From Priapulus caudatus (lineage: Eukaryota > Priapulida > Priapulimorpha > Priapulimorphida > Priapulidae): a DNA stretch of 34,807 nt. The DNA lies in NCBI RefSeq assembly GCF_000485595.1, contig NW_014577733.1:127135-161941 (forward strand), in the 5' to 3' direction. Shown one piece after another: positions 1 to 11,175 of this stretch. Made by a program: the position numbers and the translations under genes. How positions within the stretch are numbered: the first letter of the stretch is position 1; each line of letters opens with the position of its first letter. The notes beneath the pieces are model-generated. The model made no database searches. It was not told where the DNA came from and worked only from the letters and a program-made list of their open reading frames with translations.

Positions 1-476
1 GAGAGAGGGGGGGGGGCGGGAGAGTGACAGAGAGAGAGAGAAGAGAGAAGAGAGAGGAGAGAGAGAGGCAGCAGAGAGAAGATTCGGAGAGAGAGCAGCA
101 GAGAAAGATAGAGAGGAGAGAGAGAGATAAATAAGATAGATTAAGATAGATAATAGCTAAATAGATAGGTAGCCCCTAGATAGATAGAAGATAGATAAAT
201 AGATAGATAGATAGAATAGATAGATAAATAGATAGATAGATAGATAGATTAGATAGATAGATAGATAGATAGAATAGATAGCTAGATAGATAGATGGAAG
301 GATGAGATGGAGAGAGATGAAGAACATCGAAAAGAGATGAGAGATGAGAGAGACGAGAGAGAGAGCTTAAGGCGAGAGAGAGAGAGAGAGAAGACAGAGA
401 AAGATGAGAGAGAGAGGATAAATAGATATGGAGAGTAGATAGATAGAAAGATAGATAAATAGATAAATAGATAGAT

Positions 477-520
<44 letters not shown>

Positions 521-560
521 ATCAGATAGATGATAATAGATAGATATTAGTCAGATAGAT
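1..560. repeat. GA-rich and (GATA)n microsatellite tract
   Basis: The first 130 bases are GA dinucleotide-rich. From about 130 to 560 the sequence is dominated by imperfect GATA tetranucleotides, with a GA-rich break near 300-420. Similar GATA tracts lie at 12,700-13,130 and 28,840-29,270, each beside GA tracts. Apart from the simple repeats I see no shared unique sequence that would make this a third copy of block B. No gene is visible. Confidence 0.9.
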
Positions 561-572
561 TAGATAGATGAG

Positions 573-704
573 ATGGAAGGAGAGATGATGAGCAAGAGAA
601 GACCACGAGCGAGACGACGAAGAGAGAGAAAGAAGAGAGAGAGAGGAGAAGGAGAGAGAGAGAGGAGAGAGAAAGAGGAGAGGACGAGAGAGAGAAGAAA
701 GAGA

Positions 705-735
<31 letters not shown>

Positions 736-780
736 GAGATGAGAGGCAGGATGAGAGAGAGAGAGAGAGAGGAGAAAGCG
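573..780. repeat. GA-rich microsatellite
   Basis: This is a purine-only (GA)n tract with occasional C. Its forward frames read as Arg/Glu-rich strings and its reverse frames as Ser/Leu-rich strings, so the open frames here are repeat artefacts. Confidence 0.85.
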
Positions 781-1110
781 ACTGCGGAGCGAGCAGAGGA
801 GAGAGCACGGGAAGTGGCGCGGGGCGGAGTTCTCTTTAGATTTACAGCCCGCAACAGGCAGCGAAACATCCCCCTCAGGTGGTACCCACGCGCCGGTATG
901 AAATTACCCCCTATTTACTTTGCTGAACAATGCGCCCGCGCATAATCCGGGAGCGATCCACCGCGCGCCTCCGTCGTAAACTTGAATCGTCTCATTGTCG
1001 TCGTCATCGTCGTTCGTTCGGGTCGTCGTCGTTCGTCGTCGTGTCGTCGCTGCTGTTACCGCCGACTCATTCTAGCGCCCTTAGCAGCCGTAGCGCAGTA
1101 GCAGCACAGT
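781..1110. other. Short GC-rich non-repeat segment, no gene recognised
   Basis: A CpG-rich stretch carries a TCG/TCA trinucleotide cluster at about 985-1,050. It passes into the AGC/AGT repeat at about 1,090. Short open frames exist, but none shows a recognisable motif. It could be upstream or untranslated DNA of a nearby gene, but nothing in the sequence proves this. Confidence 0.4.
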
Positions 1111-1923
1111 AGCATGAGCAGCCAACAGCACAGCGTAGCTAGGAGCAGCAGCACGCAGCACAGCAGTCCAGTCAGTAGTATGTAGTAGTCAGCTAGTAGT
1201 AGTAGTTAGTAGGCAGTCAGTAGTACGTTAGTAGTAGTTGTAAGTAGGCAGCCCAGCAGCAGCAGCAGCAGTAGCAGCAGTAGTAGCAGTAGTAGTAGAG
1301 TAGAAGTCAGCTAGCAGCTAGGAGTAGTAGTAGTTAGCTAGTAGTGGTAGTAGTAGTAGTATAGTAGTAGTAGTAGTGTGCGCAGAGTAGTAAGCAGTAG
1401 TAGTAGTCCAGCAGTAGTAGTGTAGTATTAGTAGTAGTAGTGTAGTAGTAGTAGTATTAGTAGTAGTGAAGCAGAGCAGCAGAAGCAGCAGTACACAGTG
1501 CAGTAAGCAGTAGCAGTAAGTAGTAAGTCAGTGCAGTAGTAGTAGAGCATAGTAGTAGTAGTAGTAGTAGTAGTATAGTGTCTAGTAGTCATAGTAGTGT
1601 AGTGTAGTAGTAGTAAGATATGTAGTAGTAGTACGTAGTTGTAGTAGTATAGTAGTAGTAGTAGTAGTAGTAGTAGTGTAGTTAGTAGTAGCAGCTAGAG
1701 TAGCAGCCATAGCAGCGCATGTAGCACAGTAGCTAGCAGTAGCAGCAGTAGCGAGAGCAGTAGCAGCATAGCAGTTAGTAGTAGTAGTAGTAGTAGTAGT
1801 AGTAGAGTAGTAGCTAGTTAGTAGTAGATTAGTACGTAGTATAGTAGTTAGCTAGTGTAGTTAGTAGTGTAGTAGTTAGTAGTAGTAGTAGCTGTATAGT
1901 AGTATATTAGTATTAGTTAGTAC

Positions 1924-1993
<70 letters not shown>

Positions 1994-2035
1994 GAGCAGA
2001 AGTAGCAGCACCACCACCACCACCAGCAGCAGCAG
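1110..2035. repeat. Imperfect AGT/AGC trinucleotide repeat array
   Basis: About 900 bases of AGT and AGC triplets are interrupted by frequent single-base insertions and deletions that keep shifting the phase. The longest pure run, AGT, lies at about 1,927-1,992. The reverse complement gives ACT/GCT triplets, read in one frame as poly-Leu. Many in-frame TAG triplets on the plus strand and the constant phase shifts argue against coding. Confidence 0.85.
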
Positions 2036-2162
2036 CCGTGGAATCAGTAACTGCGGATTCAGCAGCAGCAGCAGCGCCTCTAGCGTGTGACTCGCGAAGC
2101 TTCGAGCGGGGCGCCTGCGTGCGTGCGCGCGCGCGCGATCAGCGTAACAGCGCGTCTGCGTA

Positions 2163-2369
2163 GTGATGCCGGCAGCAGCGGCGGTGAGATCAGCGGCAGC
2201 AGAGCGAGAGCATCTCTCGATAGGTAGCGAGCAGCGGTGTGCCAGCGTCTCGCTGTCCCGCCGAGCCAGACGAACTATGGACGACGCGCCGGCGGCCAGC
2301 CTCGACGGAAACACACGCGGACGAGTATCCGGCAGCTGCGACAACGATGATGGCGATGTTGACAAGTGA
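2163..2369 (+). CDS. Weak candidate first coding exon, 68 codons
   Basis: This is one of the few open frames outside simple repeats. It begins at an ATG just after the AGT/AGC array, runs through GC-rich sequence, and has a second in-frame ATG at 2,277. The peptide is Ala/Arg-rich at first and ends in an acidic Asp-rich segment before a TGA. A donor-like site (CAA followed by GTGAGG) overlaps the last codon near 2,365, so the frame could continue into a downstream exon. No family is recognised. A long trinucleotide-repeat leader followed by a short first exon would be plausible for an insect gene, but this is inference. An overlapping reverse open frame is an equally unproven alternative. Confidence 0.15.
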   Translation: MMPAAAAVRSAAAEREHLSIGSEQRCASVSLSRRARRTMDDAPAASLDGNTRGRVSGSCDNDDGDVDK

Positions 2370-2551
2370 GGATAGAAACCGGGGTTAGAACGCGGCTGAG
2401 TGCAATTTCTTTCCCGCTCATCGTAGATCGCAGCGTTTGAATAAATAGAGCGAAAGGCGCGCGCGCGAGCGAAAGAGGAAACGCGACGAAAGACGACAGA
2501 AGAGAGAGACTATCGTCTGCAATTCTGTTATCTCGCCGTGACACGGCAGCA

Positions 2552-2584
<33 letters not shown>

Positions 2585-3230
2585 AGGTCACTCTCACGCG
2601 CGATCGGCAGCGGAACGGCGACGGCGTCACGTCGGCAAGAAAAAAAAAGAAACGAAGGCAAACGAACTTCTATCTCGCGACAAAGTGAAGTAGATTGACT
2701 ACCAGCTCTCGTCTCATCTTCGCTGAATGGCGGCAATTACTGACGGCTAAAGTTCAACCAGCTGACGATCCTTATATGGAAACGTGAGAGAATAACAAAC
2801 TCTCTCTCTCTCGCTCGCTGTTTATTTCTCTCTCGCCGTCTCTCATTCTTTGTCCGTCGACGCTTCGCATCTGATGCCCACTTCGAAAGGTAAGCTGTAA
2901 TATTATCTGCGCGGGAGCAGGCGCGGGGAAGCGTGCGCGAAATATGAAAGTTTATAGGCGCTTTGTCGAGTGCAGATGATTTCACACAATATCTGGATAA
3001 TAAGCGACAGGCGAGCAATTCTATCTCACCGAAGAGATATGATTACGGCCGAGTTTCGTGGAAATACTGAGAAATTCTATACGGCGTATCAAGCCTTTAT
3101 GAACGAGTGACTACGCGCTCAATATCGCGTATAATTCAATTGAAGAATTATATATCGGCGCGCGCGCGGCCATATTCCGCGCATGAGATTAGCCGACAAT
3201 CGTCGTTGAAGTTTTCGAGCGTTCGGGCTT
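2370..3230. other. Unique CpG-rich sequence, no gene recognised
   Basis: This single-copy sequence lies between the AGT/AGC array and the first CA tract. It has a short (ACG)n run at about 2,560-2,585 and a short CT run at about 2,797-2,835. Two reverse open frames (2,275-2,736 and 2,737-3,018) abut but carry no recognisable domain. Unlike the duplicated blocks it shows no sign of dense indels, though there is no second copy to compare. Confidence 0.4.
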
Positions 3231-3244
3231 TCTTATACGCATAA

Positions 3245-3308
3245 TATCCACACACACGCACACTCACGCACGAACGCACGCCTACGCGTGCGCGCGCGCA
3301 CGCACACA

Positions 3309-3362
<54 letters not shown>

Positions 3363-3516
3363 CGCACACTCACGCACTCACGCACGCCCACGCACTGGCG
3401 TGCTGCGCGCACGACACACACACACACCACCATTACAACATATATAAACACAAATCGACAACACGACAACACACGATACGCACGCACGCACCCACCCACC
3501 ACACAACACATGCGCT

Positions 3517-3548
<32 letters not shown>

Positions 3549-3793
3549 ACACATACACACCCGCCCACAACACAAACACACACACCACGCACTTCACCCC
3601 ACACGCACACAACACAACACACCACACACACGCTCACACGCCACACACGGCAAGGATACAACGCTACACACTCATGCACCATACGAAACAAACAAACAAA
3701 CAAAACACACGAAGGCCACGCCGGTTGCGCGCCATACATTACACCCCACCTCCCCCCCCCATAACACACACCACACACCACACACACACGCAC

Positions 3794-3826
<33 letters not shown>

Positions 3827-3860
3827 CAACACACACACACACCACACACACACACACGCA
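3245..3860. repeat. (CA)n-rich microsatellite region
   Basis: Long CA runs (notably 3,300-3,360, 3,520-3,550 and 3,795-3,860) are separated by CA-derived sequence with G or T interruptions. Open frames read His-Thr on the plus strand and Val-Cys on the minus strand and are artefacts of the dinucleotide. Confidence 0.9.
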
Positions 3861-3989
3861 GTGGCGCTCGTTGTATCGCACGGGGTTTGCTATGTACTCT
3901 TCTCTAATACAGTCGGTCGATGTCTGAATACACGCCGAGACGGCGCTGTCGTCTTTGTCCGCGGGTTTTCCTCCGCCTAATTCCTAGCC

Positions 3990-4075
3990 ATCAGTCTCGC
4001 GGCCGTTTTCAGGTCGGATATTTTGGTATAATATCCAAGGCGCTCTTCGTCGCGCGTTCGTCGCGTTAGGTGAGT
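3990..4075 (+). promoter_or_regulatory. Possible transcription start and first-exon donor
   Basis: An arthropod initiator-like TCAGTC lies at 3,991. About 78 bases later a perfect donor consensus, AG followed by GTGAGT, occurs with its GT at 4,070. A near-palindrome centred on GGTATAATATCC lies between them at about 4,024. The intervening segment is CpG-rich, as insect leader exons often are. Each motif is short enough to occur by chance. The hypothesis is a short non-coding first exon on the plus strand; no downstream acceptor or coding exon was identified. Confidence 0.15.
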
Positions 4076-4189
4076 TACTTTCCAATTTAGCGCATAACGC
4101 CTCGGTCTTCTTTATAAGTGTCCTGTGTGTGTTTCGAGCCTAGCTTGTTGCGATGCTGTGGTGCTGGCGTTGCTGTACGCGTGCGTGCG

Positions 4190-4980
4190 TGCTGTGGCTG
4201 TGACGTGAGTGAGTGAGCAGTGCAGAGTGGGGGCGGGCCGAAGCGTGGCGCTGGCGGCCGTTGGCGGCTGAGAGTGGGAGCGGAGTGAGAGCGAGACGTG
4301 AGAGCGAAGTGAAGAGTGAGAGTGAGAGTGAGAGCTGAGGAGTGGACGAGTGAGAGTGATGTAGTGAAGAGTGAGGTGAGAGTGAGGCGTGCGGTGACGA
4401 GTGAGAGTGAGAGTGAGAGTGCATGAGAGTCGAGGTGAGATAGAGAGTGAGAGTGAGAGTGAGATGAGAGGGAGAGTGAGAGTGCGAGTGAGAGTGAGGT
4501 TTTGAGAGTGAGCAGTGAGAGTGAGGCGTGCCGAGTAGAGTGAGAGTGAGAGGTTGAGAGTGAGGTGAAGTGCGAGCTGGAGAGTGAGAATGAGAGTGTA
4601 AGAGCTGAAGTGAGAGTGCAGAGTGAAAGGTGACAGTTGAGAGTGAGAGTGATGGGATGCGAGTGACGAGTGCGGTGCGAGTGAGTGAGTGAGAGTGCAG
4701 AGTCGCAGAGTGCGAGTGCTGAGAGTGCGAGTTTGGACTAGAGGAGAGTGCTGAGCTGGCGCAGCTGAGAGTGGAGAGTGAGAAGTGATGGTGCGCGAGT
4801 GAGAGTGCGACGCTGAGACTAAGCAGTGTACCGAGTGCGAGTGAGAGTGAGAGTGAGCCAAAAGAGTGAGAGTAAGCGTAAAGTGCGAGTAAGCGTAAAA
4901 GTCAGAGTCAGAGTCAGAAAGGGAGAGAGAGAGAAAGTCAAAGTATAATTGAGAGAGAGCGAGAGTGAGAGAAATAGTGA
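4190..4980. repeat. (GAGAGT)n hexanucleotide-type repeat array
   Basis: About 800 bases of GAGAGT/GAGTGA units with frequent one-base changes in length. The reverse strand reads as His-Ser/Leu-Thr strings. It merges into a GA dinucleotide tract at the right. Confidence 0.9.
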
Positions 4981-5290
4981 TGAGTGAGAGTGGAAGTCAG
5001 ATCAGAGTAATGCAGTTATGAGAGAGGAAGAGAGAGAGAGGAGAGGAGAGAGAGAGACAGATAGAGAGAAAGCGAGAGAGAGAGGAGATAGAGAGAGAGA
5101 GGAGAGAGAAGAAGAGAGAGAGCAGAGGGAGACGAGAGAGATAGCCAGAGTTCAGAGTCTAGAGAGAGAGAGAGAAAGAGAGATGAAAGCCGAGAGAGAG
5201 AGAGACTGATGAGGCTAGCGGAGAGAGAATGAGAAAGAGAGAGAGAGAGAGAGAGAGACTGAGAGAGCGAGCGAGAGAGAATTAGACTGA
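4980..5290. repeat. (GA)n microsatellite
   Basis: A nearly pure GA tract with scattered C and T. It ends where block A begins, at the sequence GAACAAGCCGGG near 5,296. Confidence 0.9.
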
Positions 5291-5607
5291 GAATGAGCGA
5301 ACAAGCCGGGGGAACAGCTGCGAAATGCAACGACGTACGCAACCTATTCTCCTCAGCTGCGCGTTTCAGCCTCCGATACCACGCCTTGCGGTATACACTC
5401 TCGCCTAGTCATCTGCTGAGAGCGTGGCAGCAAGGATGCGGTGACGGGACATGCTGCACTATCTTATCTAGGACTTCTTGCTATCTGTACATTTTCACGA
5501 CACGTACGTCGCCAGCGGCCAGTGTCGCGAGCTGTTAGGACGCGGTTCGACTCATGCATGCTCACCTTCGTGTACCTCTACGTGTCGACACGAAGGTGTG
5601 TGCTTAG

Positions 5608-5922
5608 TTGCCAGCCTGTTCTGCATGCATCCTGTGAGACTACGACTTAGCTAGACGCTGTTCTATGCACACTATTTGTCACTAGGAAGATTCTTCCTGC
5701 TGACAATATCGTTGGATGTCGTTGGGTGCGCCATCTAAGAGTTTATATGAGCGCCTATTATGAACGCAACAGTTTAATTATTTTCAGCTGGTAAAGCGGA
5801 ACGAAGTTGACTCGCCAATAATTGTCATACAAGAATCTTCCTATGACAAATGCTGTTATAGCCGAGACGTATATGCGAATGTCGTTATTTGGTCAGTAGA
5901 TGTCTAGCCAGGCATGTTGCAA
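5608..5922. mobile_element. Foldback (MITE-like) element, copy in block A1
   Basis: This is the counterpart of the clearer copy at 17,544-17,847. The left arm starts TTGCC and the right arm ends GTTGCAA; inner arm ends carry TTTGTCA...GGAAGATTC and its reverse complement. Indels degrade the pairing in this copy but the inverted layout is the same. There is no open frame for a transposase between the arms, so it would be non-autonomous. Confidence 0.55.
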
Positions 5923-6087
5923 TTAGTATCAGTTAATGTCAATAACATCAATGTCGATGCGTTCTCATGGACAACTCGCCTCCGATCCTTAGCGCCCCTT
6001 CGATCAGGCGTATCCGCTACCTCCGAGGAGAACAGCGTATAGATGGGCACCATTCTCGAAGCAATTATGTTTGTTTGAATGACACTG

Positions 6088-6134
6088 ACATAGACAGGGG
6101 GTCATCGGTACGCATCACTGTACCCTGTCTATGT
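6088..6134. other. 12-bp stem-loop
   Basis: ACATAGACAGGG and its exact reverse complement CCCTGTCTATGT flank a 23-base loop. The copy at 18,007-18,051 keeps a 10-bp stem. Function is unknown; a chance hairpin or the remnant of a small foldback element are both possible. Confidence 0.5.
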
Positions 6135-6344
6135 TTGAGTTACTCAATGAGGTTGGCTATAGCCGGCGGAATCAGGAACTACGACGGGACGAGTCAGGTG
6201 GAATGTATTGCGAATGATATATCGCCGGCCAGGAAAGTATTCGGGCGATCGGGACTCTTAAGCTGGTATAATTTGATCACTCCGTAATTCGCGATTAAAT
6301 TCGGTGAGCATTTCCGGTGCAGCAAGCAGCAGCCGCACGTCCAT

Positions 6345-6540
6345 ATACTACCATCACCAGCACCGCCATCACCGCCACCAACGACACCAACATTCATCAT
6401 CATCATACATCACCATCATCGATAAGCACCAGTCATCACCATCATTCATATCGTTCATCGTCCTCATCTATTCATCACGCATCATCATCAATCATCAGCA
6501 TCATCATCATCACCACACCACACCATCATCATCCATACGC
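6345..6540. repeat. CAT/CAC trinucleotide repeat tract
   Basis: Imperfect CAT and CAC triplets, with short AGC interruptions upstream at 6,320-6,335. The matching tract in the second copy (18,240-18,455) is longer and purer. Open frames here are Ser/His/Ile/Thr strings. Confidence 0.85.
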
Positions 6541-6544
6541 GAGT

Positions 6545-7380
6545 AGCAGCACAACAACTAGTTGCCAACCGAATTGTGCGAACACAGTTGAATTCGTCTA
6601 CTCGGAGACAACAGTGTGACGGAAACAAAATAATGAGAACAACGCCAAGCTAACCAAAACTAGCCGTGAGCCCTCGCTATAACAGGAACAGTAATATTTT
6701 CTCGCGAAACTCTGACTGCTAACCCGGGAGTTCGCACCAGAGGTGCAAGATACCCCTCGTGATATTTCTGTTGTAGCAGGGAAGCAGCACCTGATGCAGC
6801 CGAGCCATGGAGAATACGTGCGAGCGTGGGCGTTTCGGCAAATGGGGTGTCGCACTGTGTAGGTGTTTGTAATATGACGGTTGTATAGTAGGTACGGTAG
6901 ATTTGAACAGCCGGAGGTTTGCATACGATGAGAAACACACATTGAGACGAAATCTTACCTTTAACATCGAGCTATATATGCGTGCATGGGTGTCTGACAT
7001 TCGTTGTCCGGCGTGTGTGCGTGGCGTGCTCATGTCGCGCCGCGCACCCATCTGGATGTCTTATAGAAAGTAACAAGAGTAGCAATACGAACGCACGCTA
7101 AATCGAAATGTTCAGCGTATGTCAAATACGGCATTGGGCAAAATGCCAAATGGAAGGCGCATATTTCACTTCGTCCGTCACCAATGAAATTTGTGGTGTC
7201 GTGTGTAATGTCGAAAGACCTTAAGTTTGCGCATTACGACTTGTGTACAGTCTTGTTACATGGCATTACCTGAAAGATTGGTGAAGGGATATGATGGCCA
7301 TGCGCATGCCGTGTAAGCGATGAACAAATAATAGCAAAATTAGCTATGCTCGACACGACGCGTGGCGCACACGCACGACG
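6545..7380. other. Unique duplicated sequence, no gene recognised
   Basis: Non-repeat sequence matching 18,480-19,250 in the second copy. Several overlapping reverse open frames exist, but their ends and frames are not kept between the two copies because of indels, which argues against coding. Confidence 0.5.
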
Positions 7381-7419
7381 CGACATATCGAAAACGCACG
7401 CACACATCGCACGCACGCA

Positions 7420-7965
7420 GTTAAACAACATATAAACGCACAGAAACGCGCAACACGCATCGCCACGGACGCACATGAAACACATATAACGCACATAAAT
7501 CGCCGCACACATATCGCACGGACGCAGACGCAGCCGTTAAACACATATAAACGCCATAAACGTGCACATCATCGCCACGAGCACTGAACCACATATAAAC
7601 GCACATAAACGCGACACACAATTCGCGACGGGACGCACTGAAACACATATACGCACGATTAAAACGCGCAACACATCGCGAAGGACCGCCCACTGAAACA
7701 AATATAAACGGCCCGAGAAACGCGCACACACATCGCACGGACGACACTGAAACACATATAAACGGCACTAGAAAACGCGACACAGCATCGGACGGACGCC
7801 ACTTAAACACATATAAACGCACATAAACGCCGCACATACATCGCACCGACGCACTGAAACTATATTAGACGCGAATTACACGCGCACATACATTCGCACG
7901 GACGCGACTGAAACATATATAGACGCACATACACAGCGCACACAGACGCACTCGGTGGCGCGCGC
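7420..7965. repeat. 51-bp minisatellite, about 10 units, copy 1
   Basis: Each unit contains the landmarks AAACACATATAAACGCA, ACGCGCAC and GGACGCACTG. Unit starts fall about every 48-56 bases because of indels. Unit variants occur in the same order as in the second array at 19,299-19,820 (for example the AAACAAATATAAACG unit, then two units later the AAACTATAT unit), so both arrays descend from one parent array. Because 51 is a multiple of three, the reverse strand gives a repeating 17-residue Cys-rich peptide. The copy-1 indels break that frame, so coding is unlikely. Confidence 0.85.
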
Positions 7966-8034
7966 ACACTTACGCACACATACACACACACTGCACACGG
8001 AACACACACGCCCTTATCACACACATGGACTCTA

Positions 8035-8560
8035 CACGCACGTAAGGGCCTATACGTAAATTTTTCGATTATTGTTCAATTTTCCATTTACACGGTCGAC
8101 GTTAGTGACTTTAGTTTTTAACTGCAGGTTTCTCTGGTTAATACGGGCAGTAATAAAGCCATCACCTTGTCGTAACGCAGACCTTCATTACATCATACGC
8201 CTACAGGGCCCCACACCGGTGGGAGGCTTCCAATGTCGAGCTGATTGTACTCTCGGCAGACGAGTTTTTTTTTGTTCGGATTTCATTTTCGTTAGTCGCT
8301 CAAAAACGAACGTCGTTTTTCATTGCATGGGAGGCAGGCTGATTAGTAAGGAAGTACATGCTGCAATATAATCGTGCATGGCAATACCATTAGGTGGGGG
8401 TAAAGAATGAGCAGTGCATTGCACACTGTGAATTGCCGGATGCCATGAGACTAAAATAAAAGCATACCGGAGTGATGTGTTATATAATGCAACGGGTTTC
8501 TCACAAGTAGCACCGCATTTCTGTAATGCTAGTGTACGCGTACACGGTGCACGCAATTAT
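8035..8560. other. Unique sequence present in three copies, with a 16-bp palindrome
   Basis: This segment recurs at about 16,760-17,245 and 19,890-20,410. It includes an AATAAA-containing stretch near 8,150 and a palindrome near 8,304-8,319. In the cleaner third copy the palindrome is the perfect AAAACGACGTCGTTTT at 17,010-17,025. Here a one-base insertion breaks the symmetry. No open frame is shared by all three copies. Confidence 0.6.
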
Positions 8561-8623
8561 TATATATGTATATAATATATGATATAGATTGATTAATATA
8601 TATAATTATTATATACTGTACTC

Positions 8624-8669
8624 AAGAGCTAAATAATACCTAGGTGGTAATAGCGTATTATTAGCTCTT
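8624..8669. other. Short AT-rich foldback
   Basis: AAGAGCTAAATAATAC and GTATTATTAGCTCTT form a stem of about 15 bp with one bulged A and a 15-base loop. It is repeated at 20,489-20,537 with arm indels. It sits between an AT dinucleotide-rich stretch (8,557-8,620) and a TG tract. Function is unknown. Confidence 0.55.
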
Positions 8670-8734
8670 TGATTACATACATAATATGTGTTTCTTGCCG
8701 GCGCGCCGCGGGCGGGCGGCGCGCGCTGTGTTGT

Positions 8735-8880
8735 GTGCACGTGTGTGTGTTGTGCGCGGTGGGGGGGTGTGTGTGTGTGTATGTGTGTGTGTTGCGGTGG
8801 TGTGGTGTGTGCGTGTTTGCGCTTCGTGCGTGACGTGCGTGCATGCGTCATTGCTGTGCGTGCGTGCGCGCGCGTGTGTA
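8735..8880. repeat. (TG)n-rich tract
   Basis: TG dinucleotides with G-rich and CGTG interruptions. The second copy is at 20,595-20,750. Confidence 0.85.
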
Positions 8881-9380
8881 GGCTGTCTATATGGTGGGGT
8901 ATCTCGGGTGATCAGTGGCTGCGTGACTGACGTTTTAACGTCATTACCGTGCAACTAAACAATACACACGCCAGGCCATGTCATTACCGTTCACGATGTC
9001 TTACCGCCGCGCGCGCACTATACCTCTCACTTGCCGCCTTGGTGCGTCACGTGATCGGGCGGACAGTTCGTTGGAGGGAAAGAGAAATGTAGACGGCGCG
9101 GTACGCATCCGATTGCAACTGAATGCAAGATATGGAAAGGACGACGGAGCAAGACACCGCGCGACGGGTGAGCGGGAAGTGGTTTAAGGCCCAGAAATGT
9201 ATTCTATCGATTCGACTGTGAATGAAATGCGCTTCTTTCGCCGTGTCCACTCGCGCCGCTCTCATTCGGCCGCCTTATGATTGTCGCTGGCGTGATATGA
9301 GAACGCGGTGTGGTGCATGCGCGCGACGCGGTGAATGCTCTCACGCAGCGAGACGCGCTGACCACTGCCGCGTCTCCAAC
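8881..9380. other. Unique duplicated sequence, no gene recognised
   Basis: CpG-rich sequence matching 20,750-21,235. It contains CGCGCG runs and ends at a CT tract. No recognisable coding motif; open frames differ between copies. Confidence 0.5.
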
Positions 9381-9615
9381 GCCTCTCTCTCTCGCTCTTT
9401 CGCTCTTATTTCTCTCTCATTTTCTCGCTCTCTTCTCTCTCCTCTCCTCATCTCTCTCTCTCTCTCTATTCTCTCGCTCACACACCCACAACACACACAC
9501 AACACACACCCACACACACACACCACCACAACCACACACCACACACACACATACACACCGTCTCTCTTCTCTCTACACACACACACGTCTCTCTCTCTCT
9601 ACTCACACACACACA

Positions 9616-9652
<37 letters not shown>

Positions 9653-9842
9653 AATTTATAATATATATGTAATGTGTATGTGCTGTGTAGGTGTTGGATG
9701 TGTGTGTGGTGTCGTGTGGTGGTGTGTGTGTTTTTTTATTGTGCTGTGTGTCTGTGGTGCGTTTGTGTGTCGTGCGTGCATTGCGACGTGTGTTGTCGTG
9801 GTGTGTGTGTGTGTGATGTGTGGTGTGTGTGTGTGTGTGTTG
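9380..9842. repeat. Composite (CT)n-(CA)n-(CT)n-(TG)n tract
   Basis: CT runs at 9,380-9,470, CA runs at 9,480-9,620 with CT breaks, CT at 9,620-9,650, a short AT linker, then TG runs at 9,668-9,842. CA followed by TG on the same strand gives an inverted-repeat arrangement able to pair across a spacer of about 50 bases. The second copy lies at 21,238-21,705. Confidence 0.85.
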
Positions 9843-10490
9843 AGGTTTTAGCATTTAATATTAGCTCTAATAGGTAATGCTAGAATTCTTACATCGACCG
9901 CCACGATGTAGCATTGCATGCGGTCCGTTGTGTAACACAAACACATCGACTTCACTGCGTTTCGCTTAAAATCATAACATTGAGACTTCGAAAACATTCA
10001 CGCGTACGAACTATTTTCTGTATATTTTATATACACTCTTATAATATAAAGGCGTATAGGAATATCACGAATAGTAGGCAAAGACTTACGACCTAGGATG
10101 CGCGGCGGATAATTTTTGCCATTTTTTAGCAATCCCAAAATTCATCTAATAAAATTCCGCCTATAATGGGATAACGCATGCAGGGTTGAGTCATGGGGTC
10201 TATTGCTTGTGGCCGTGCTGAAGAAATTTACCGTTAAAACCCACACATGTAATGCACGTTAAAATAGCAACCGGGATATATATGTAGCCGATCGGACTGA
10301 ATCCTGCATTAGAATTTGTGCATCCGCTTCATGGTCACCTCTGTTGTCTACGTACATGATAACTCGGCCATGTAATCTGTCAGCTGCCTAGTTGCCGTTT
10401 GCGTGGCACAACTTAAGAAAATTCGCCATCGAGCTTAAATTTATCTTCGAAATTTCTGCCACGACGAGAGAACAATCAAGCGCATCTCAC
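9843..10490. other. Unique duplicated sequence, no gene recognised
   Basis: About 650 bases of moderate AT content matching 21,706-22,370, with identical landmarks such as CCGGGATATATATGTAGCCGA at about 10,270 and 22,150. It holds a 7-bp hairpin (TAGCATT...AATGCTA) near 9,849. No gene is seen. Confidence 0.5.
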
Positions 10491-10949
10491 AATCGTTCTC
10501 TCCCTCTACCCCTATCTCGCTCTCGCCTTCTCTCTCTCTCTCTCTTTCTTTCTTTCTCTCTTTCTTTTTCTTTCTTTTTCTTTCTTCTACTCACTATCTC
10601 TCTCCATCTTTCGCTCGCGCAAGCATTTCATCATCTCCTCACACGCGTTCATTTACTCTGTCTGACCGCGAACGGTGAGATTTTTCAATCCTCTTAGTTT
10701 CTTAGTGCGAGTTTTAAAACTACGGTTCGTTTTGCCGATCAATTATATATCCTATATATATATATATATTAGTCTTTTATATTGGCTGTGTGCTTTACGT
10801 GTAGGTGATAACGCTTGGTGGCGCCCGGTCTCTCTGGCACACACACACACCACACACACACACACACACAACACACACACACACACACACACACCACACA
10901 CACCCACACACACAGCACACACACACACACACTCATGCACACACACACA

Positions 10950-10983
<34 letters not shown>

Positions 10984-11100
10984 CACACACACACTACACA
11001 CACCAACAGCGCGCCGCTCAGCCAGCACACACACACACACACACACACCACACATCTCATCATTCTCATCCTCACACACACAACACACACACACACACCC

Positions 11101-11145
<45 letters not shown>
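10490..11145. repeat. CT tract, short unique spacer, long CA tract, pure CT run
   Basis: CT/CTTT runs occur at 10,497-10,610. A spacer of about 200 bases follows with a TA run at about 10,753-10,770. CA runs fill 10,838-11,100, and a CT run lies at 11,103-11,140. The same order appears at 22,376-23,030. Confidence 0.85.
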
Positions 11146-11156
<11 letters not shown>

Positions 11157-11175
11157 CCTATATATATCTATATAT

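Noticed and set aside
1110-2035. AGT/AGC array considered as a poly-Ser coding exon
   Set aside because: In-frame TAG triplets are frequent in the frames and the phase shifts every few tens of bases.
5540-5560. GGTTCGACTC considered as the T-arm of a tRNA
   Set aside because: No matching acceptor, D or anticodon stems could be found around it.
7420-7965. Regular repeats considered as a CRISPR array
   Set aside because: The whole 51-bp unit repeats with no alternating unique spacers, there are no cas genes, and the context is eukaryotic.
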